From assembly GCA_947442095.1 (NCBI GenBank), contig CANEVG010000015.1:1-20855 (forward strand): a DNA stretch of 20,855 nt. The letters are read 5' to 3'. This DNA is from Sphingomonadaceae bacterium. GTDB lineage: Bacteria > Pseudomonadota > Alphaproteobacteria > Sphingomonadales > Sphingomonadaceae. Each line of letters opens with the position of its first letter. The first letter of the stretch is position 1. The notes beneath the pieces are model-generated. The model was not told the DNA's origin. It saw nothing but the letters and a program-made list of their open reading frames with translations, and searched no databases. A program made the translations under genes and the position numbers. Shown in pieces: positions 1 to 7,157 of the stretch.

Positions 1-31
1 ACGCGGCCCGCTTTCGCGGACCGGGCCGCGT
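1..31 (-). terminator. Candidate intrinsic terminator hairpin of the ferredoxin gene
   Basis: A perfect 10-bp inverted repeat (ACGCGGCCCG at 1-10 with CGGGCCGCGT at 22-31) encloses an 11-nt loop and starts 6 nt beyond the stop codon of the minus-strand ferredoxin gene. The GC-rich stem and its position fit a rho-independent terminator. The U-tract, if present, would lie beyond base 1 and cannot be seen. Confidence 0.6.
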
Positions 32-36
32 TCCGA

Positions 37-360
37 TCAGTCTTCGGGAGCGATCGTGACCTTGAGGCCGTCGAGATCGGCGGTCAGCTGCACCTGGCAC
101 GAAAGGCGCGAGGTCTCGTTGCGGTGGTCCGAGCTTTCGAGCAGGTCGTTCTCGTCTTCGCTCATCTTCGGCAGCTTGTCGGCAAAGGCTGGATCAACGA
201 AGATGTGGCAGGTGGCGCAGCTGCAGCAGCCGCCACACAGCGCCAGCAGTTCGTCGAACCCGTTATCGCGGATCGCTTCCATCACCGACAGACCGGCGGC
301 GGCCTCGACAGTGGACTCTTCACCCGAGCGGTTCACCACAACAAGCTTCGGCATCGACAT
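37..360 (-). CDS. [2Fe-2S] ferredoxin, adrenodoxin/putidaredoxin type
   Basis: A 107-residue soluble electron carrier. The cluster ligands are visible as C42-X5-C48-X2-C51 (within CGGCCSCATC) and C88 after a 36-residue gap, the spacing of adrenodoxin-type ferredoxins that feed cytochromes P450, Rieske oxygenases or Fe-S assembly. Two further cysteines (45, 46) lie inside the binding loop. The acidic stretch MSEDENDLLE (66-75) matches the partner-docking helix of the family. An AGGAG sequence precedes the ATG by only 3-4 nt. A second in-frame ATG two codons later would have a more usual spacing, so the true start may be residue 3. No P450 or reductase gene is adjacent, so the redox partner is unknown. 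It is transcribed away from the glycosylase gene and ends at a strong hairpin. Confidence 0.95.
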   Translation of the reverse strand: MSMPKLVVVNRSGEESTVEAAAGLSVMEAIRDNGFDELLALCGGCCSCATCHIFVDPAFADKLPKMSEDENDLLESSDHRNETSRLSCQVQLTADLDGLKVTIAPED

Positions 361-372
361 GGTCTCCTGGCA

Positions 373-390
373 GGGAACACCCCTGTTCCC
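373..390. promoter_or_regulatory. Inverted repeat in the leader of the ferredoxin gene
   Basis: GGGAACA (373-379) and TGTTCCC (384-390) form a perfect 7-bp dyad around CCCC. It lies 12 nt upstream of the ferredoxin start, in the 115-nt gap shared with the divergent glycosylase gene. It could be a protein operator or an mRNA hairpin next to the ribosome binding site. The sequence does not tell which. Confidence 0.35.
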
Positions 391-475
391 ATTTGCTGGG
401 GGCTGCTATCGCGCACAAGGCGCTTTGGCAAGGCGTAGCGCTGCATCATGGCCTCAAAAGGAAAACACAAAGCCT

Positions 476-1093
476 ATGGGTCTCACCGCCAGCCAGATCG
501 CCGCAGGGCTCGATCATATCGCCGCACTCAGCCCGCAGATGGCAGGTGCGATTGCCCGGGTCGGCTATCCTGAGCCGCGCATCCGCCCGACCGGCTATGC
601 CACCTTGCTGCGCACCATCGTCGGCCAGCAGGTCAGCGTTGCCGCCGCGGCCTCGGTCTGGACCAAGCTGGAAGCGCTGCTGGGCGAGGACCTGCCCCCG
701 CACGATCTGCTGGCCGCCGACTTCGACGCGCTGCGTGCCTGCGGCCTTTCGCGCCAGAAGCAGGGCTATGCGCGCTCCTTGTGTGAACTCGTCGTCAGCG
801 GAGAACTCAATCTGACGGCGCTGCCCGAAGACGACGATGCGGCGATTGCCGAGCTTACAATGATCAAGGGCATCGGCCGCTGGTCGGCGGAAATCTACCT
901 GCTTTTTGCCGAAGGCCGCGCCGATATCTGGCCGGCGGGCGACCTAGCGGTGCAGGCGGGCATGGCAAAGCTCTTGGGGCTGGCCGAGCGGCCCGACGAG
1001 AGACGAACCCGCGTGCTCGCCGAAGCGTGGCGCCCGCATCGGGGCGCTGCGGCGATTTTCACGTGGCATTGCTATAACAATCCCGCGCTGTAG
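476..1093 (+). CDS. alkA: DNA-3-methyladenine glycosylase II (AlkA-type, HhH-GPD)
   Basis: A 205-residue base-excision repair glycosylase expected to remove alkylated purines such as 3-methyladenine. The helix-hairpin-helix is at about 127-147 (MIKGIGRWSAEIYLLFA). It is followed by the GPD-type segment PAGDLAVQ, with catalytic Asp156. An upstream family motif, IVGQQVSVAAA, lies at 48-58. The protein lacks the N-terminal beta domain of E. coli AlkA and resembles the shorter bacterial AlkA/MAG proteins. The frame is open far upstream, but that part is antisense to the ferredoxin gene and has no family similarity. The ATG at 476 fits the domain start. AAGGA at 458-462 is rather distant (13 nt). 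There is no sign of an Ada-type regulator nearby. Confidence 0.9.
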   Translation: MGLTASQIAAGLDHIAALSPQMAGAIARVGYPEPRIRPTGYATLLRTIVGQQVSVAAAASVWTKLEALLGEDLPPHDLLAADFDALRACGLSRQKQGYARSLCELVVSGELNLTALPEDDDAAIAELTMIKGIGRWSAEIYLLFAEGRADIWPAGDLAVQAGMAKLLGLAERPDERRTRVLAEAWRPHRGAAAIFTWHCYNNPAL

Positions 1094-1115
1094 GCTGGTG
1101 CCCAACGAAAACGAC

Positions 1116-1121
1116 AAAGGG
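1116..1121 (+). promoter_or_regulatory. Ribosome binding site choosing a TTG start for the SDR gene
   Basis: AAAGGG lies 8 nt before the TTG at 1130. The in-frame GTG at 1121 overlaps this motif and so has no usable spacing. This favours the TTG start. Confidence 0.5.
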
Positions 1122-1129
1122 TGCCGGGT

Positions 1130-1930
1130 TTGGACCAGAGAACGATTTTCATCACTGGCGGGGCTTCGGGCATTGGCCGTGCGGTGGCAGAGCGGTTTGG
1201 CCGCGCGGGTTGGTTCGTGGGCATTGCCGATATCAATGAAGAGGGCATGGCAGGCACGGCCGCGCTGATCTCGGCGGGGCATAGCTCGCAGCATGTGCTG
1301 GATGTGCGCGACCGCGCGGCTTGGGACTTGGCTCTGGCAGCCTTCGCCGAAGCTTCGGGCGGCAGGATCGATGTGGTGTTCAACAATGCCGGCATTCCCA
1401 TCGGCGGGCGGATCGTGGATTGCAGCACCGAGGAGGTCGAGCGCACGCTGGATATCAATCTCAAGGGCGTGATCTTCGGCGCGCAGGCGGCCTATCCGTG
1501 GCTCAAGGCCTCAGCGCCGGGTTCGTGCCTGCTCAACACCGCGAGCGCGGCGGGGATTTATGGCGTGCCCGGCGGCTCGGTCTATTCGGCGACCAAGTTC
1601 GGCGTGCGCTCAATCACCGAATCGCTGGATGGCGAGTGGCGGGAAGACGGCATCCTGGTGCGCGATCTGATGCCGAGCTTCATCGAAACGCCGTTGCTCG
1701 ATCTCGCGCCCAACCGCGCCTCCAACCAGGATATCCGGTCAGGGGTGACCTCTGCGGGCCTCGAAATCACGCCGGTGAGCGATGTCGCCGAAGCGGCGTG
1801 GGCGGCGGTTCATGGGCAGAAGGTGCACACGCTGGTGGGCAAGACCGCGAAGAAACTGGCCTTTGCCGCGCGCTGGATGCCCGGCGCGCTGCGCAAGCAG
1901 GTGGGCGGGCTCGGGCGGCCGATGGGGTGA
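1130..1930 (+). CDS. Short-chain dehydrogenase/reductase (SDR) family oxidoreductase
   Basis: A classical single-domain SDR of 266 residues. The Rossmann glycine motif TGGASGIG is at 9-16, and Asp34 (IADIN) at the end of beta-2 suggests NAD(H) preference. NNAG lies at 85-88. The catalytic set is Ser139 (TASAAG), Tyr152 and Lys156 in YSATK. The substrate cannot be deduced, since this family acts on many alcohols and ketones. The TTG at 1130 is chosen because AAAGGG sits 8 nt upstream. The GTG at 1121 would add three residues. The gene follows the glycosylase closely on the same strand, and its stop overlaps the permease start (TGATG), so it is probably co-transcribed with the permease. Confidence 0.9.
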   Translation: MDQRTIFITGGASGIGRAVAERFGRAGWFVGIADINEEGMAGTAALISAGHSSQHVLDVRDRAAWDLALAAFAEASGGRIDVVFNNAGIPIGGRIVDCSTEEVERTLDINLKGVIFGAQAAYPWLKASAPGSCLLNTASAAGIYGVPGGSVYSATKFGVRSITESLDGEWREDGILVRDLMPSFIETPLLDLAPNRASNQDIRSGVTSAGLEITPVSDVAEAAWAAVHGQKVHTLVGKTAKKLAFAARWMPGALRKQVGGLGRPMG

Positions 1931-3225
1931 TGCGCGCACCGGCGTCTTCCGGCCAACTCGTCCGGGGCTTCGGCCTCTGGGGCCTTGGCGCGCTGATCCT
2001 CAACGGGATCATCGGGGCCGGCGTGTTTGCGCTGCCGGGGTCGGTGGCGCAGTTTGCGGGTTCCTGGGCGCCGCTAGCGATCCTTGGCGTGGGGCTGGCG
2101 TTTCTGCCAGTGGTTCTGGTGTTTGCCGCGCTGGCCGGGCTCTTTGACGAGACGGGCGGCCCGATCATCTATGTGCGCGAGGCGTTCGGCACCACGGCAG
2201 GCTTTCAGACCGGCTGGGTGCAATGTCTGGCGACAACGGCGGCCTCTGCGGCGAACGCCAATGTGCTGGCCGATTATATGCTGCGTATGCTGCCCGCGGC
2301 GCAGAATGCGGCGCTGGCGCATGGGGCGGTGGTGCTCTTGGCGATCGGCCTCGCGTTTGCGGTCAACTTGCTCGAAATCCGCAACAGCGACCGCTGGATC
2401 AAGCTGATCACGGTGGCGAAACTGACGCCGCTGGTGCTGCTGGTGGCCCTTGCGCTGCCTGCGCTGGCGAGTGGCCCCGCGCTGCTGCCGGCGGGCGAAT
2501 GGTCGCTTGCCCAAGCGATCCTGCTCTCGGTCTATGCCTTCACCGGCTTCGAAGGCGCGCTGTGCCTTGGCGGCGAGGCGCGCGATCCGCAGCGCGATTT
2601 CCCCCGCGCCCTGGTCGCGGTGTTCCTGTTCACGGTGACGCTCTATTCGGCGCTGGCCTGGAGTTATGTGGCGACTGCCTATGCGCCAGGCCCGGCGGAC
2701 AAGGCCTCGCTGCTCACCATGGGTACAGTGCTGGCAGGCGGGATCGGCGCAGCGGCAATCATCACGGCGGCGGTGTTCTCGATCCTCGGCAACATCATCA
2801 CCACGCCGATGAATACCTCGCGGCGCCTGCTGGCGCTGGAGCAGATCGGGATGCTGCCGCGCTGGTTCGGGGTGATCCATGCAGGGTCCGGCATCCCGCG
2901 TAATGCGGTGGTGTTCACCTATGCCGTCGCTGCACTGTTGGCGCTGAGCGGCGGTTTTGCGGCGCTGGCGGTGCTGTCGGTCGCGGCGCGGCTGGTGGTC
3001 TATCTGGCCTGCGCGGCGGCGCTGCCGGTGGTGCGCAGGCGGCGCGGAATGCCTGTGCCCGCGCGGCTGATCGTGATAGTGGCCGCGGCGCTCGCGATCG
3101 GCTTGTTGCTGATTGCGCAGAGCGATCTCAAGGCTTGGGCCGCGCTCGCGCTGGCCATTTCCATCGGCTTTGCGATCAAGGGGGTTGCCGCGCCGGCGGC
3201 CAAGCGGGGTGCTGTCGGAAGGTGA
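1930..3225 (+). CDS. APC-superfamily amino acid permease
   Basis: A 431-residue integral inner-membrane protein with about 12 hydrophobic segments. The unwound TM1 signature GIIGAGVFALPG (26-37) and the TM6 motif FTGFEG (204-209) are the substrate-binding breaks of the amino acid-polyamine-organocation superfamily. GEARDPQRDFPRA (215-227) matches the conserved loop after TM6. It probably imports or exchanges an amino acid or amine with protons, and the substrate is not predictable. The ATG overlaps the SDR stop by one base, so translation is probably coupled. The same frame is open well upstream inside the SDR gene, but that part is Arg-rich and not a transporter. The 3' end converges on the pterin dehydratase gene with only 10 nt between stops. 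Confidence 0.9.
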   Translation: MRAPASSGQLVRGFGLWGLGALILNGIIGAGVFALPGSVAQFAGSWAPLAILGVGLAFLPVVLVFAALAGLFDETGGPIIYVREAFGTTAGFQTGWVQCLATTAASAANANVLADYMLRMLPAAQNAALAHGAVVLLAIGLAFAVNLLEIRNSDRWIKLITVAKLTPLVLLVALALPALASGPALLPAGEWSLAQAILLSVYAFTGFEGALCLGGEARDPQRDFPRALVAVFLFTVTLYSALAWSYVATAYAPGPADKASLLTMGTVLAGGIGAAAIITAAVFSILGNIITTPMNTSRRLLALEQIGMLPRWFGVIHAGSGIPRNAVVFTYAVAALLALSGGFAALAVLSVAARLVVYLACAAALPVVRRRRGMPVPARLIVIVAAALAIGLLLIAQSDLKAWAALALAISIGFAIKGVAAPAAKRGAVGR

Positions 3226-3235
3226 GGCTCGGGGT

Positions 3236-3529
3236 TTAAGCTCCGAACCCGTCAATCGCACTCGCCAGCGCCACGTCGCGCTTGCTCAGTCCGCCCGCAT
3301 CGTGGGTGGTCAGCGTGATTTCCACGCGGTTGTAGACGTTGAACCATTCGGGGTGGTGATCGGCCTTTTCGGCAAGGATCGCCACGCGGGTCATGAAGCC
3401 GAAGGCCTCGGCGAAATCGGCGAACCGGAAGGTGCGGGTGATCGAGAGGCCGTCTGCGCTCAGGCTCCATGCAGGCAGGGCGGCGAGGGCGGCGGCGCGT
3501 TCTGTGTCGGTCAGCTTGGCAATCGCCAC
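3236..3529 (-). CDS. 4a-hydroxytetrahydrobiopterin (pterin-4a-carbinolamine) dehydratase
   Basis: A 97-residue cytosolic enzyme of the PCD/DCoH (PhhB) family, which dehydrates 4a-hydroxytetrahydropterin and so recycles pterin cofactor. The family core is clear: EKADHHPEWFNVYNRVEI (54-71) with His58, His59 and Pro60, then TTHDAGGLSKRD (74-85) with His76 and Asp77. Length is typical. It starts with GTG at 3529, supported by a strong ribosome binding site. No phenylalanine hydroxylase gene is in the window. In bacteria lacking that enzyme the protein has been linked to molybdopterin metabolism, so its role here is open. It is divergent from ccmA, with 48 nt between start codons. Confidence 0.95.
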   Translation of the reverse strand: MAIAKLTDTERAAALAALPAWSLSADGLSITRTFRFADFAEAFGFMTRVAILAEKADHHPEWFNVYNRVEITLTTHDAGGLSKRDVALASAIDGFGA

Positions 3530-3536
3530 GTTTGGT

Positions 3537-3542
3537 CTCCTT
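3537..3542 (-). promoter_or_regulatory. Strong ribosome binding site for the pterin dehydratase GTG start
   Basis: Read on the minus strand this is AAGGAG, 7 nt upstream of the GTG at 3529-3527. It supports the GTG as the true start. No ATG occurs in frame nearby. Confidence 0.75.
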
Positions 3543-3577
3543 GGCAGAGGGCTGTCTTTCCCCTATCCGCTGGGGCG

Positions 3578-4153
3578 ATGCAACCGTGCCGTCTTGCCGC
3601 CCGTGATCTTGCCTGCCGACGCGGCGACCGGCTGCTGTTCAAGGGCGTGGGGTTTGAACTCCAGAGCGGCGGGGCTCTGCAGCTTGCCGGGCCCAACGGT
3701 ATCGGCAAATCCAGCCTCATGCGCATTCTGGCCGGGCTGCTGCGGCCTTACGCCGGACAGGTGGAGCACGACGGCCTGCGCGCGCTCTCGGACGAACGTC
3801 CGGCGCTCGATGCGCATCGCCCGCTGGGGGAGGCGCTCGATTTCTGGCGGCGGATTGATCGCGCCGGAGAAGCGCGCGCGGATTTCGGCTTGCAAGATTT
3901 GCTCGATGTGCCAGTGCGCTTTCTCTCCACCGGGCAGCGCAAACGCGCCGCGCTGGCGCGGCTGGCGGCGAGCGGGGCGCAGATCTGGCTGCTGGATGAG
4001 CCCTTGAACGGGCTCGACAAGCATTGGAGCACCGCCGTGCAGGCCGCGATCGAGGCGCACCGCGCGCAGGGCGGCATTGCCGTAATCGCCTCGCATCAGC
4101 CGCTGCAGTTGCAGGCGCTGCGCGCAGTGTCGCTGCTGGACCATATGGCATGA
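3578..4153 (+). CDS. ccmA: Heme exporter ATP-binding protein CcmA
   Basis: The 191-residue ABC ATPase of the CcmABCD complex, which uses ATP to release holo-CcmE from CcmC during cytochrome c maturation. Walker A is GPNGIGKSS (38-46), the signature is the shortened LSTGQ (116-120), Walker B is IWLLDEP (136-142) with Glu141, and the switch histidine is His173. The short length and LSTGQ(R/K) signature are typical of CcmA rather than of general ABC importers. The next gene, ccmB, overlaps by ATGA, which supports the assignment. No good ribosome binding site precedes the ATG (only GGGG 2 nt upstream). The same frame is open further upstream through the pterin dehydratase region without ABC similarity, so 3578 is the sensible start. 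Confidence 0.93.
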   Translation: MQPCRLAARDLACRRGDRLLFKGVGFELQSGGALQLAGPNGIGKSSLMRILAGLLRPYAGQVEHDGLRALSDERPALDAHRPLGEALDFWRRIDRAGEARADFGLQDLLDVPVRFLSTGQRKRAALARLAASGAQIWLLDEPLNGLDKHWSTAVQAAIEAHRAQGGIAVIASHQPLQLQALRAVSLLDHMA

Positions 4154-4809
4154 GGGCGCTCTGGACCATCTTCAGACGCGATCTGGTGCTGCTGGTGCAG
4201 GGGGCTCCTGGACGAGGCGGCGCGGCGCTGCCGCTGCTGTTCTTTCTGGCGGTGGCTATGCTTTATCCTTTCGCGGTGGGGCCGGATGCCAGGCTGCTGG
4301 CGCGCACGGGCGCGGGGGTAATCTGGGTAGCGGCGTTGCTCGCCGCCATTCTGCCGTTGGACCGGCTGGTGGAGCCCGATCTCGAGGCCGGGTTCTTCGA
4401 CCAGTGGGCCCTTCGCGGGATATCCGAGGAACTGCTAATGCTGCTGCGCATTCTGGCGCACTGGCTGAGCTTCGGGGTGCCGCTGATGCTGGCCGCGCCG
4501 CTGGCGGCGGGGCTGCTGGGGCTTGATGGCGCGCAGCTCTGGACGGTGGAGCTGGGCCTGCTGCTCGGCACGCCAGGGCTGGCGGCGATTGGCGTGACGA
4601 TTGCGGCGCTGACGGCAGGGCTGCGCGCGGGTGCGGCGCTGGGCGGATTGCTGGCGATCCCGCTGGCGGTGCCGCTGTTGATCTTCGGCGCGGGTTCGTT
4701 GCAGCCGAGCGGGGAGGGCGGGCTGCTGCTGCTCGCGGCTTCCAGCATAGCTGCGCTGGCGATTGCTCCGTTTGCGGCGGCGGGGGCGATTCGCGCGGGG
4801 CGGGAGTAG
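4150..4809 (+). CDS. ccmB: Heme exporter membrane protein CcmB
   Basis: A 219-residue inner-membrane protein with six hydrophobic segments, the normal size and topology for CcmB, the permease partner of CcmA. The N-terminus (LWTIFRRDLVLLVQG) and the LPLLFFLAVAMLYPFAVGP stretch match the family. LDRLVEPDLEAGFFDQ (about 75-90) resembles the conserved cytoplasmic loop 'LDRLFEDDYEDGTLDQ' of CcmB. It overlaps ccmA by ATGA. The usual next gene, ccmC, is absent: a cysteine synthase gene follows after 69 nt. The remaining ccm genes must therefore lie elsewhere in the genome. Confidence 0.92.
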   Translation: MRALWTIFRRDLVLLVQGAPGRGGAALPLLFFLAVAMLYPFAVGPDARLLARTGAGVIWVAALLAAILPLDRLVEPDLEAGFFDQWALRGISEELLMLLRILAHWLSFGVPLMLAAPLAAGLLGLDGAQLWTVELGLLLGTPGLAAIGVTIAALTAGLRAGAALGGLLAIPLAVPLLIFGAGSLQPSGEGGLLLLAASSIAALAIAPFAAAGAIRAGRE

Positions 4810-4832
4810 AGCCGCGCTTGCCGCCCTGAAAG

Positions 4833-4847
4833 CGCAATTCCATTGCG
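4833..4847. repeat. Short inverted repeat between ccmB and the cysteine synthase gene
   Basis: CGCAAT (4833-4838) and ATTGCG (4842-4847) form a perfect dyad around TCC, 31 nt before the cysteine synthase ATG. It could be an operator or chance. No promoter elements stand out around it. Confidence 0.25.
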
Positions 4848-4878
4848 GCCCGCGCTGCGCCGCATTACCTCTGGCGAC

Positions 4879-5886
4879 ATGATAAACACCGCGCCGCCGC
4901 CCGCCCTCGTCACCGATACGCTCTCGCTGATCGGCAATACGCCGCTCGTGTTGCTCAAGGGCCCGAGCGAGGCTGCGGGCTGCGAGATCTATGGCAAGTG
5001 CGAGTTCGCCAATCCGGGCGCTTCGGTGAAGGACCGCGCGGCGCTGTGGATCGTGCGCGATGCGGAAAGCCGGGGGGCGTTGCAGCCCGGCGGCACCATC
5101 GTGGAAGGCACGGCGGGCAATACCGGGATCGGTATTGCGCTCGTCGCCAATGCGCTGGGCTATAAAAGCGTGATCGTGATGCCGGAGACCCAGTCGCGCG
5201 AGAAGATGGATACCTTGCGCGCGCTGCGGGCGGAGCTGGTGCTCGTGCCCGCTGCACCGTTTTCCAATCCGGGTCATTTCGTCCACACCTCGCGCCGCAT
5301 GGCCGAGGAAACCGAAGGCGCGGTCTGGGCCAACCAGTTTGACAATATTGCCAACCGCCGCGCGCATGTCGAAAGCACCGCGCCCGAAATCTGGGCGCAG
5401 ATGGAAGGCCGGATCGATGGCTTCATTTGCGCGGCAGGCACCGGCGGTACGATTGCGGGCGTGGGCTTCGGGCTCAAGGCCTTCGACGAGAACGTGACCA
5501 TCGGTCTTGCCGATCCGCACGGGGCCGCGCTCTATAACTACTACGCCAATGGCGAACTCAAGGCCGAAGGGTCCTCGGTCGCGGAGGGTATCGGGCAGGG
5601 GCGCATCACCGCCAATCTCGAAGGCGCGCCGATCGATACACAGTTCCGCATCTCGGACGAGGAAGGCCTCGAATGGGTCACGCGCCTGCTGGCGGAAGAA
5701 GGCCTGTGCCTTGGCCTTTCGAGCGGGATCAACGTGGCGGGGGCGGTGGCGCTGGGCGAGCAGCTCGGATCCGGTAGCCGCGTGGTCACGATCCTGTGCG
5801 ACACGGGTTTCCGCTATCTCTCCTCGCTCTACAATCCCGATTGGCTGCGCGCGAAGGGGCTGCCAGTCTTCCCTTGGCTGGCGTAA
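4879..5886 (+). CDS. cysK: Cysteine synthase A family (O-acetylserine sulfhydrylase), PLP-dependent
   Basis: A 335-residue fold-type II PLP enzyme expected to make L-cysteine from O-acetylserine and sulfide in the cytosol. The PLP lysine is Lys51 in NPGASVKDRAA. The carboxylate-binding loop is EGTAGNTGIG (76-85) and the phosphate-binding loop is GTGGT (187-191). SSGIN follows at 281-285. EGTAGNTGIG replaces the EPTSGNTGI of standard CysK, and a C-terminal extension ending in PWLA is present. This resembles a divergent alphaproteobacterial/mitochondrial-type subgroup, so activity on another acyl-serine or role in a side pathway is possible. ATG 4879 places the family start correctly. An in-frame TTG at 4843 is less likely. 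No strong ribosome binding site is seen. Confidence 0.85.
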   Translation: MINTAPPPALVTDTLSLIGNTPLVLLKGPSEAAGCEIYGKCEFANPGASVKDRAALWIVRDAESRGALQPGGTIVEGTAGNTGIGIALVANALGYKSVIVMPETQSREKMDTLRALRAELVLVPAAPFSNPGHFVHTSRRMAEETEGAVWANQFDNIANRRAHVESTAPEIWAQMEGRIDGFICAAGTGGTIAGVGFGLKAFDENVTIGLADPHGAALYNYYANGELKAEGSSVAEGIGQGRITANLEGAPIDTQFRISDEEGLEWVTRLLAEEGLCLGLSSGINVAGAVALGEQLGSGSRVVTILCDTGFRYLSSLYNPDWLRAKGLPVFPWLA

Positions 5887-5905
5887 CCGAGTAGTATCGC
5901 CTGCG

Positions 5906-6307
5906 ATGGCTCTGTTCGGCTTCTTTCCTGATCGCACCCCGCCGGTCGAGCCGATGTCGGCGGCGGGCCTTGCCAGCGAAACCGCGCGCCTTGCCGCGCT
6001 CCAACCGGCCCAGCCCGGCCCGCGCGAATTGCGCGCGCAGGCGGTGCACCGGCTGCAAGTGGGGCTGTTCGGCCTTGCGAGCATGCTGCTGCTGGTGAGC
6101 CTTGCCAATGTGATCATGGACCGTGCCAAGCAGGTTGAAGGCGCGCCTTTGGCCGGCAGCCCGGCGGCGCTGGCCAGCGCAAGCGCGAGCGCCGCACCTG
6201 CGCCGAGCGATCCGCTGGTCGACATGGGCGTGGCGCCAGAACTGCCAGTGGTCGGCCCGCCCAAGCCCGCAGCGATCCCTGCGCCGCCGCGTCCGGCCGG
6301 AAACTGA
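5906..6307 (+). CDS. Hypothetical single-pass membrane protein
   Basis: A 133-residue protein that I do not recognise. Residues 1-49 are Ala/Pro-rich and presumably cytoplasmic. Residues about 50-71 (QVGLFGLASMLLLVSLANVI) form one clear membrane helix. The rest is a low-complexity Ala/Ser/Pro tail, probably periplasmic by the positive-inside rule (arginines at 40, 43 and 49 precede the helix). It follows the cysteine synthase gene by 19 nt and precedes the next membrane protein by 11 nt, suggesting a shared transcript. Codon use looks like that of its neighbours. No function can be given. Confidence 0.7.
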   Translation: MALFGFFPDRTPPVEPMSAAGLASETARLAALQPAQPGPRELRAQAVHRLQVGLFGLASMLLLVSLANVIMDRAKQVEGAPLAGSPAALASASASAAPAPSDPLVDMGVAPELPVVGPPKPAAIPAPPRPAGN

Positions 6308-6318
6308 TTCCCCAACGC

Positions 6319-7041
6319 ATGCGACCTTGGTGCATTGCGGGCGGCGCGATGCTGTTCCTTGCTGCCGCGCTCCTGTTCTGGCCGCGTCCTGCGCCGCTGC
6401 CCCCCGAACGGCGGGCCCCCCTTGGGCTGTTTACCAGCCTTCCGATATGGTGGGGTGAGGCAAACGATATGGCCGCGCGCATCTCTGCCCCGCAAGAACC
6501 CCACTGGGCGCGCGCCGTGCTGGAAGAGGGGCACCGCGTGGTGCTGCTCGATACCCTGCTGAAGCCTGAAGGCTTTGCTGATCTGATCATGGCCCAGCCG
6601 CGCCCGCTGGAGCCGCAGGAGAATGTCGCGCTTGACCGCTGGGTGCGCGGCGGCGGGCATGTACTGCTGTTCGCCGATCCGATGCTGACCTGGGAGAGCC
6701 GCTTTGCGCTGGGGGACCGGCGGCGGCCGCAGGATACCGTGCTGCTCTCGCCGATTCTGGGGCATTGGGGCCTTGTCCTCCAGTTCGACGCCGCGCAGCC
6801 GGATACGGCACGGGAAAACACGGGAACGGGCTTGCCGGTGCGGTTGGCCGGAACGCTAGTGGTCCGGCCCGGTGGCGATGCGTCATGCCGAACTGAGCAG
6901 GTTGGGCTGATCGCCGAATGCCGGATCGGCAAGGGCCGCGCGCTGATTGTGGCGGATTGCGCGATGCTTGAGCCTGCCAAGCAGACCGCGGGCCGGGCCC
7001 GCAAGCTGCGGGCGCTGATGGGCCGCGCTTTCAAGCGCTGA
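6319..7041 (+). CDS. Membrane-anchored protein of unknown function, GATase-like/DUF4350-type fold suspected
   Basis: A 240-residue protein with an N-terminal hydrophobic anchor (about 6-21) followed by a soluble, probably periplasmic domain. The order LGLFTSLPIWWGE (35-47), VLLDTLLKPEGFADLIMAQP (75-94), then NVALDRWVRGGGHVLLFADP (102-121) resembles the DUF4350/GldG-like class I glutamine-amidotransferase-like domain, in which 'L..WV..GG.LL..ADP' is typical. GKGRALIVADCAML near the C-terminus fits the last strand. No catalytic cysteine of a true amidotransferase is apparent at the nucleophile elbow. Family assignment is by memory of motif shape only. It lies just upstream of the dcw regulatory region and is probably co-transcribed with the preceding small membrane protein. 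Confidence 0.7.
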   Translation: MRPWCIAGGAMLFLAAALLFWPRPAPLPPERRAPLGLFTSLPIWWGEANDMAARISAPQEPHWARAVLEEGHRVVLLDTLLKPEGFADLIMAQPRPLEPQENVALDRWVRGGGHVLLFADPMLTWESRFALGDRRRPQDTVLLSPILGHWGLVLQFDAAQPDTARENTGTGLPVRLAGTLVVRPGGDASCRTEQVGLIAECRIGKGRALIVADCAMLEPAKQTAGRARKLRALMGRAFKR

Positions 7042-7132
7042 ACTTTCGGTCGATTCTCTCGGGGAAACTACGGGACGCACTCGGGTCAGCACGGGCCGGG
7101 GCGAGTCTTTGCCGATTTTTGGCAGAAATGCG

Positions 7133-7157
7133 TGGGTGGGTCTGGTGAACAGGTGTA
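7133..7157 (+). promoter_or_regulatory. Candidate MraZ operator (10-bp-phased TGGG-like repeats)
   Basis: TGGGT (7133), TGGTG (7143) and GTGTA (7153) are spaced 10 bp apart with 5-nt spacers. E. coli MraZ represses its own operon by binding TGGGN repeats with 5-nt spacers. The first unit matches, the second is one base off and the third is poor. The array overlaps the candidate -35 element, which would suit autorepression. Confidence 0.35.

Noticed and set aside
56..475. Upstream extension of the glycosylase frame
   Set aside because: The extension is antisense to the ferredoxin gene and has no glycosylase similarity. The domain begins just after the ATG at 476.
3226..3250. Bidirectional terminator between the permease and pterin dehydratase genes
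   Set aside because: Only a 5-bp stem (GGGTT/AACCC) with a 9-nt loop and no T-tract. Too weak to call.
2074..3261. 395-codon minus-strand frame opposite the permease
   Set aside because: Extremely His/Arg/Gln-rich product with no hydrophobic core or motif, and the permease frame is clearly real.
4843..4878. TTG start for the cysteine synthase giving 12 more residues
   Set aside because: The TTG lies within the small inverted repeat and has no ribosome binding site. The added residues have no family counterpart.
4435..6765. Very long open frame (776 codons) on the minus strand across ccmB, cysteine synthase and the hypothetical genes
   Set aside because: It is rich in Arg, Gln, His and Ala with no domain, and lies opposite genes with clear families. 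GC-rich DNA with strong third-position bias leaves such antisense frames open.
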